64,000 nucleotides of DNA from Casuarius casuarius (Eukaryota; Chordata; Aves; Casuariiformes; Casuariidae): contig PTFA01000024.1 of NCBI GenBank assembly GCA_003342895.1, forward strand, positions 1,568,932-1,632,931, written 5' to 3'. Each line of letters begins with the position of its first letter. Position 1 is the first letter of the stretch. The notes beneath the pieces are model-generated. The model was not told the origin of the DNA and did not search any database. It saw nothing but the letters and a program-made list of their open reading frames with translations. Below, one piece after another: positions 58,810 through 64,000 of the stretch. Both the position numbers and the translations under genes were made by a program.

Positions 58810-60830
58810 CTACCTCCTTTCCCTGCATGTTCTTTCTGATGGTGACTTCAGGCTTATTTTCTTTATGATTTTTCTCCAGGTAAAGGCAATCCAAAGTACA
58901 CATATATTGCTTTCTATATAGAAAAGAAACGGCACTATGGTTTTTTCTCTAAAAAAATCTGACCAGTATATTAAGTCAACAGTTTGAAAGCCTACATATA
59001 TTCTCATCTTTCCAGTGAAAAGTCATTATGACATGACTAGTTAAACATACGGATTTTTAACTTAGCACTGTGGATCTTGAAGCAATGTTTAAAAAATAAT
59101 TGGTAGAAAACATGTCTTTATACAAAAACAGTTGAACTGGTACTTTATTTCCTGCGTCCCTATTTGAATATTCCTAGTTCTGAATTGTAATCTCCCTAAA
59201 ATACAGATAATGTCTTATTTGGTATTGTAAAATTCCATCTAATAAGTAATGTTTAACATTTATGTTGCATTTTATGGGCTGAATTCTCATCTGACTTAAA
59301 ACACTGAACAATACCACCAGTTTCAAAATCCACTGGACCACAAATCAGTTGTCATTTTACTTTGTTATTTAGTGTATGTTAGGGTTCTATTTTCTATTCC
59401 ATTAACTACAGTACATTTATATTTTGGTTTATATTTCCTTTACTGTTTAATCTCAGTTGCTACAGTTTATTACTGTATTACTTAAAAAACCACTTTAAAA
59501 AGATAGGAACATCAAATGTTTATTACACCCTATTTTCTAACACTTAGAGGGGGGTGAAAGAAATGCGAAGAAGGCTGAGATGCGAGCTCGGTCTCACAAT
59601 GGGATGTCCAGCAAAGTGGAAGGCCCCAGTATAAATCAAATATGAGTTTCATAGAACTAAATGCCTGACTTTTCCCAGAGAGAAAAGGAAATGGCCAGGT
59701 TACGATGGGGTCTCCATCCTATATTCTCCCTCTGAAAGAGAAAGAGGCACTGGGTGGCAGAGGTCTTTTTTGAAGGACAAGGACTTGCCCCGTGCTCATT
59801 TATAAAAGGCATTCCTGCTCCCACTCACATGGGAGTGAAGGTCCTCAGCCTTTCTGACCCAGCACTCCTATGTACATACCTAAATGCCTGTGTTGGTGAG
59901 AGCCTCAAAGGACCCGAACTTTAATGTGTTGGCTCAGACAGCTAGGAACCAGGAGAACCAGCCCTGAAGCAATTTTTTCCCCTCCTGAACAATATAAGAA
60001 AGAGCTCGCAAACTGAGAAACAGAGAAAATGTCAGTCAGTAAAGTGTGAAGGGGAACTTTACATTTCTGCAGATGACATGAAAGGTTAATGGTGGGCAGT
60101 GGGAAGCTGTAGCACCATCACACACTACAGAAAAGAGAGGAGATCCAGGAGATCCCATTGTATGTGGCAGATTTATCATGGTGCAATGCCACATGGTGAT
60201 CCCCCGACTCCTTCGTATCTGCCTGGCCAGTGGATACAATTTTTAAAATAGGTACCGTGACATCTGAGAGGCTTTTCATTTCAGCTTGAAGGTAGGTGTA
60301 GAAAGCTCGCATTTCTAAGGTTACTGTCCTGGTTTGGAGGGGCTACGTCTGCCTTAGGAAGGGATGAAATTATGCCACTTCCCACACAGCGGTTTCCTGT
60401 ATTGAGTCTTCCCTGACTGGTATCCGGCATGAATTCCAGTGGATACTCAGCATCACATCCTACCCTCCTATTCCTGCTAAGCAAAGTGCTGAATGACAAA
60501 AAGATCAGGAACAGCATGGATGGGACATACAGAAATACTAAGAAAAACAACTATATTGGTAATTCATACCATATAGTTCCTGTATGGCTCCTCCTATTGA
60601 AACAAATACTAAGTATGTCAAGAAAGCCTTTCTTTTCAGCTCAGCTTATTTTAATCCTGCTGGAGTTATTGTTTTGGTTCTGCAGTTTCCTATATCTATC
60701 ATTTCAAACTGCTAATGAAAACACCACCACAGAGACTCCTTTATGGATTTTCTGAGCTCAATGAACTGTCCAAAAGAGTGACTCCTACACTCTCTCAGCC
60801 ACGTCCTGGAGCATATTTTGCTATAATCTT
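58810..60830. other. Mostly non-coding; no gene seen
   Basis: A minus-strand stretch at 58814-58874 reads KNHKENKPEVTIRKNMQGKE between weak splice-like sites. A minus-strand 89-codon frame at 60281-60550 has a hydrophobic start (MFFLVFLYVPSMLFLIFLSF). Neither has strong support. A plus-strand 108-codon frame overlaps the latter. Confidence 0.45.
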
Positions 60831-60837
60831 GCTGCAG

Positions 60838-60952
60838 CCAAGAAATGGGCATGTAAAACTACTGCAACCAAATGGGAGGAAATCTCTCGTGAACAGCATG
60901 GTGCTACGGAGTACTTACGTTCCCTCTCTAGATAGCAAAGTGCCTAACGCAG
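60838..60952 (+). CDS. Candidate 115-nt exon (first of a pair)
   Basis: The plus strand shows an acceptor-like ATAATCTTGCTGCAG ending at 60837 and a donor AACGCAG|GTGAGC after 60952. The frame PRNGHVKLLQPNGRKSLVNS continues to the donor and leaves one base. Joined to the candidate exon at 61398 it would run about 18 more codons to a stop. The same frame is open upstream to an ATG at 60715, so it may also be an unspliced frame. The protein is not recognised; it could equally be an lncRNA exon. Confidence 0.2.
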
Positions 60953-61397
60953 GTGAGCACAGCTTGCCCTGTGAAAGAGTAGGACTATGATTTTCTTTTT
61001 TGAAGTGGCTGCCCAAAGTTAGGCACTAAAATATAATTTGAGGATGTCATTTTCAGCCATGCCTGCATAAGAGCAAACATTCTCTTTCTGCCTTATTTAG
61101 GGGGGCTTCTTCAAAATGGGACCTCTGTCCCCAACTTTTAGCAGATATTTCTTAGAGTTTTGGACTAAGTGACTTACTCAAGGACATAAGTAAAAGAACA
61201 CAAAGCATTGCAGGTTTCTTACCTGTTAAGCTACACCTATATTCCTTTGATAGCATTGTCTTAAAAACCAAAAGAGTTCCAGAAAAAAATGTCCAAGGGA
61301 AACTGTTTTGCTTAATGTGAAGAATTTGGCATTTTAATATAAAAAGGAAAAGATAGAAAAATAAGTTTAATAAAACTTATTCTCACTTTATTCTTAG

Positions 61398-61505
61398 ATC
61401 AACACCGGTCTACCAATGAATTTTTATTATATTACTATTCTGCTACATGAAAATGATTCTGCTAGTAGCACACCTCATTTGAGGACTGTTGTACTTGTCT
61501 TTCAG
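61398..61505 (+). CDS. Candidate 108-nt exon with near-consensus splice sites
   Basis: The acceptor TCTCACTTTATTCTTAG ends at 61397, and the donor TTTCAG|GTAAGG follows 61505, close to the CAG|GTAAGT ideal. The 108 bases are a multiple of three and stay open from the first base, reading INTGLPMNFYYITILLHEND, then SASSTPHLRTVVLVFQ. The splice-site pair is among the best in the window. In that phase it does not join the exon at 60838; a different phase would, with a stop 18 codons in. The family is not recognised. Confidence 0.27.
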
Positions 61506-61511
61506 GTAAGG

Positions 61512-62960
61512 AGTTTTGTAAGAAGGCCTATCAAGGTTTCTTCTAAGAAGAATTTAAAATCAGTTCCGCTACTGAAATTTCATGCAAATCAGGATCCAAA
61601 AACTAAATTTAGTAAACAAATAAATGATTCCCAAAAAGAGGAGAGATTGAAATTACCATGGTTTTTATCTACTGCCCTAGATATGCACAGAAGCCTAGAG
61701 GGACCCATTTTGTGAGACACACACTTACTCTCTCTCCATCTCTCATCTCATTTGCTTCTGATGTGAATTTTCCCGTCTGCCGGGGGAGTGTTCAGAACTC
61801 AGCAAGAGGCTCTGTAGCATCTGCTGAGGCGCTTTATAACTACATTTCCTTGTGCTCAAATTTTGAGAGTGATTCTTCAGGGCTGGACCAAAAGCTCGAA
61901 GTCAATTGTTGCCATTTTTAATTATTTCCTCTCATGAAGGATAAAGGAGGACACATCCCTCTGATTTTATCATCACTAACAAATTATTCTACAGCCCTTT
62001 CTTAGTCTCTATTATTTTACACATTCTTAGATGAGCCTGATTCATTTGTGCCAGCAGGTGTGCACATGCATACACGCACATTAATCACAAGACATCTTTT
62101 TTTGCATCTTAGTTTCAGATATTTTATGCTATTCTTCTCAGATTCTGCTTTTAATATTTAATTTGCCTGGAAATCATTATTATACTAAAACAAGGTGTTT
62201 TTATTAGTTCATTAAAGTCATAAGTGTTTTAAATTGCTGCTGTAAAAAGATCTGGACAAAAGTCCTGGATGATAAATCAGACAGAAAAAAAATGTTTCTC
62301 TTTTATTTAAAAATGACATTGTACGTGTGTCTCTTGCTCTGCCTAGTACCATTTCCTACTTAGCATGAACCTTCTAAAAATGTACTTATTTAGAATTATT
62401 TAGCTATGAATTATATAATACATCTTAAGTCATCAGGAAGTGCTCAGCTGGGAAATACCCTCAAACAGGACATCCATCAGAGAACCTTAACGACCAGCAG
62501 TGACTATTGTTCAATGGCTGTGGTAATTCTGCTTGGGGGACGCCTTCGGATGACCCAGCAGTGCTTAAATCACTGCATTTTGTACAATCATAAACTTGCC
62601 AGTGAGCTGCTGTGGGTTGGGAGCTTCCAGGAAAGACCTGAGGAGGCCAAAGACAACAGAGGAAGAACAGCTAGGGATGGAAACGGAAGAGGAACAGAGC
62701 AAACACCTTGAATAGGAGGATTTGGCAACACCATAACACATCCAACTGCTAAGAGAAACCTAGAGGTATGGAAACAGCCATACAGAAGCAGGAAAATGCT
62801 ATATGCAAGCCCTTGAATGTATAGGCAAAGAGAAATGGTTGTCTCTGTTTACATGTCTTCCATGTGATCAAACAGTAATTAGGGTGAGTTTCTGCTCAGG
62901 ATTCAAGCCTGGCTATTTTTCATGTATTTGATACATATTTACATGTTCTACAGTTATATA
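61512..62960. other. Non-coding; no gene seen
   Basis: Short frames, one of 101 codons at 62406-62711 without recognised content. AT-rich otherwise. Confidence 0.55.
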
Positions 62961-62964
62961 TATA

Positions 62965-63475
62965 ATGTATATGTCCATTTTCAAACACGACCTTGGAGGG
63001 CCAGAACAGTGGCTTGTGCATGTCCAGTACTACTGGAAGACCAGAGCTCAAGCAACAGGCTCCAGCACTGAACCAGCCACACACCTTCACATACAAGTAC
63101 AACCCATTTTCAGGTACTTCAGCAAGTCTGGGAACACATCAAGCTGCACAGGCTGCACAACTAGCACCGCAAAAGGACACCAGAAGGGTCAGGTGTGCCC
63201 GGTCCTCAGAGGTTACTGTCACCAGGACACTTGGGACCCCAAAGGCAGAACAGCAGGCTGCAGAAGGAAGGGGATCCAGCGGGCACTGTACACACGCAGC
63301 AAATACGCTACGTCAATGTGCTCTTTTTACTCCCCACCAAGTAAAAATCCCCTTGGTGTGTAAATTGCAACGTTCAAAGCAGTGGAAAGGCAAAGGACAT
63401 GACAAAGGGCGTTGCTGGACAGTTTCAGTTAAAATCACTATAGGCAAACCGCAAGGCCGTGTAATGTCTGCATAA
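62965..63475 (+). other. GC-richer block with two overlapping plus-strand frames
   Basis: Two plus-strand frames overlap: 132 codons (62965-63363) and 160 codons (62993-63475). The 160-codon frame is rich in Gln, Ala, Thr and Ser (HQAAQAAQLAPQKDTRRVRC) with a basic end, low-complexity in character. A TTTTCAG|GTACTT site near 63111 could act as donor or acceptor. No domain was recognised, and the CAGGCTGCACAA-type repeats probably keep the frames open. Confidence 0.2.
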
Positions 63476-63479
63476 AATC

Positions 63480-63905
63480 CCTGAAGCGCTTGTTTGGGGT
63501 GACTTCTCCTCTTTTACAGTTGTTGAAATATATTCTAGGGCAAAAGTTTCTGAGCTTGCCAAAAGCTCACCTTTCTGAACCTGATGCGCCCATTAGGGTT
63601 TTGTGAGAAATTACTGACTGTTCTCCCTAGCGGTGCCACTGACTTGGTTACTGATGCCAAGGGCAGATAACAAAGTGGATGGAATTCGTGGAGATTTTCC
63701 TTTTTTGTGACATACCGGAGACAGGAAAAATGACAAGAGCTGATAGCTGAGGCATTCAAACTCACAAGCACAAGACAAAAATGGCACTGGTTCAATGGGA
63801 ACAGAAAGGAATAGCTATTTTTCAGTGATCCTTCAAAAAACAGTTGTTTTGACACTAAACCTCCCAGAGAAAAATCTCACTTTTTTTTTCTTTTTTGGAA
63901 CAGAA
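63480..63905. other. Non-coding; no gene seen
   Basis: A minus-strand 106-codon frame (63535-63855) is hydrophobic and unremarkable. T9 and T6 runs at 63881-63896 precede the promoter-like site. Confidence 0.5.
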
Positions 63906-63914
63906 GCAGACATT

Positions 63915-63970
63915 TGACCTCGGTCATTTGATGCCTTATAAAAGTCCATTGCAGCCTGACAGCTTCCTCT
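63915..63970 (+). promoter_or_regulatory. Possible core promoter: receptor-type site plus TATAAAAG
   Basis: TGACCTCGGTCA (63915-63926) is a near-perfect everted pair of nuclear-receptor half sites with no spacer. Eleven bases later comes the canonical TATA box TATAAAAG (63937-63944). Initiation would fall near 63965-63975, in GCAGCCTGACAGCTTCCTC, and any transcript would leave the window at its right edge. Both motifs also occur by chance in AT-rich DNA. Confidence 0.28.
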
Positions 63971-64000
63971 TTCATTTGTTAAAAGTGTTTTGTACACTTC

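Noticed and set aside
1..64000. tRNA genes, CRISPR arrays, bacterial operons, telomeric or tandem satellite arrays
   Set aside because: No GGTTCGAATCC-type B box, no spaced direct-repeat array, no ribosome binding sites with tandem genes, and no TTAGGG array were seen.

Overview
This window looks like a piece of a bird chromosome. The deciding evidence is one clear CR1 LINE 3' end at about 54.0-54.56 kb. It carries the usual CR1 3' terminal octamer repeat and a decayed remnant of the CR1 reading frame. No second interspersed repeat could be recognised by eye, and such a low density fits a bird better than a turtle or crocodilian, which also carry CR1. Mononucleotide runs, (TG)n tracts, scattered AT-rich hairpins and a single unresolved base (N at 50522) complete the picture of draft eukaryotic sequence. 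Nothing is bacterial or viral: there are no operons, ribosome binding sites or long uninterrupted reading frames. The longest open frames (about 100-195 codons) overlap one another and resemble no protein family I know.

I cannot name any gene here. The window reads as intergenic or intronic DNA, AT-rich by eye, with a few GC/CpG-richer islets: 3.25-3.84, 12.35-12.65, 30.6-31.3, 38.9-39.9 and 63.0-63.4 kb. Because introns hide coding exons, I looked for splice-site pairs bounding open frames on both strands. The best candidates on the minus strand are a terminal-exon-like segment with its own AATAAA at 5.3-5.7 kb, a 206-nt splice-bounded frame at 17.3-17.5 kb, and a phase-consistent chain of three small exons from 51.69 down to 45.41 kb. 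A further minus-strand open frame lies at 44.08-44.20 kb. On the plus strand they are a 66-nt exon at 51.93 kb and a 115-nt/108-nt pair at 60.84-61.51 kb. All are predictions from splice consensus and reading frame. In 64 kb some such pairs are expected by chance, so confidence is low throughout.

Layout: 1-3.2 kb, AT-rich non-coding; 3.25-3.84 kb, a CpG-containing block packed with perfect palindromes; 5.3-5.7 kb, candidate terminal exon (minus); 6.3-6.5 kb, a homeodomain-site-rich patch; 7.0-7.7 kb, opposed splice signals; 15.2-15.3 kb, alternating purine-pyrimidine tract; 16.8-17.6 kb, two consecutive minus-strand frames; 19.56 kb, a 30-codon small frame; 30.6-31.5 kb, GC-richer block with a TATA-like site and a G-quadruplex motif; 34.13 kb, T25; 44.1-51.7 kb, candidate minus-strand exons; 53.2-53.8 kb, CTG-rich block; 54.0-54.56 kb, CR1; 55.2-55.5 kb, polypyrimidine tract; 56.36 kb, G16; 60.8-61.5 kb, candidate plus-strand exons; 63.9 kb, possible core promoter pointing out of the window.

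No evidence for a new multi-gene system was found. The most worthwhile follow-ups are the palindrome-rich block at 3.25 kb and the minus-strand exon candidates.
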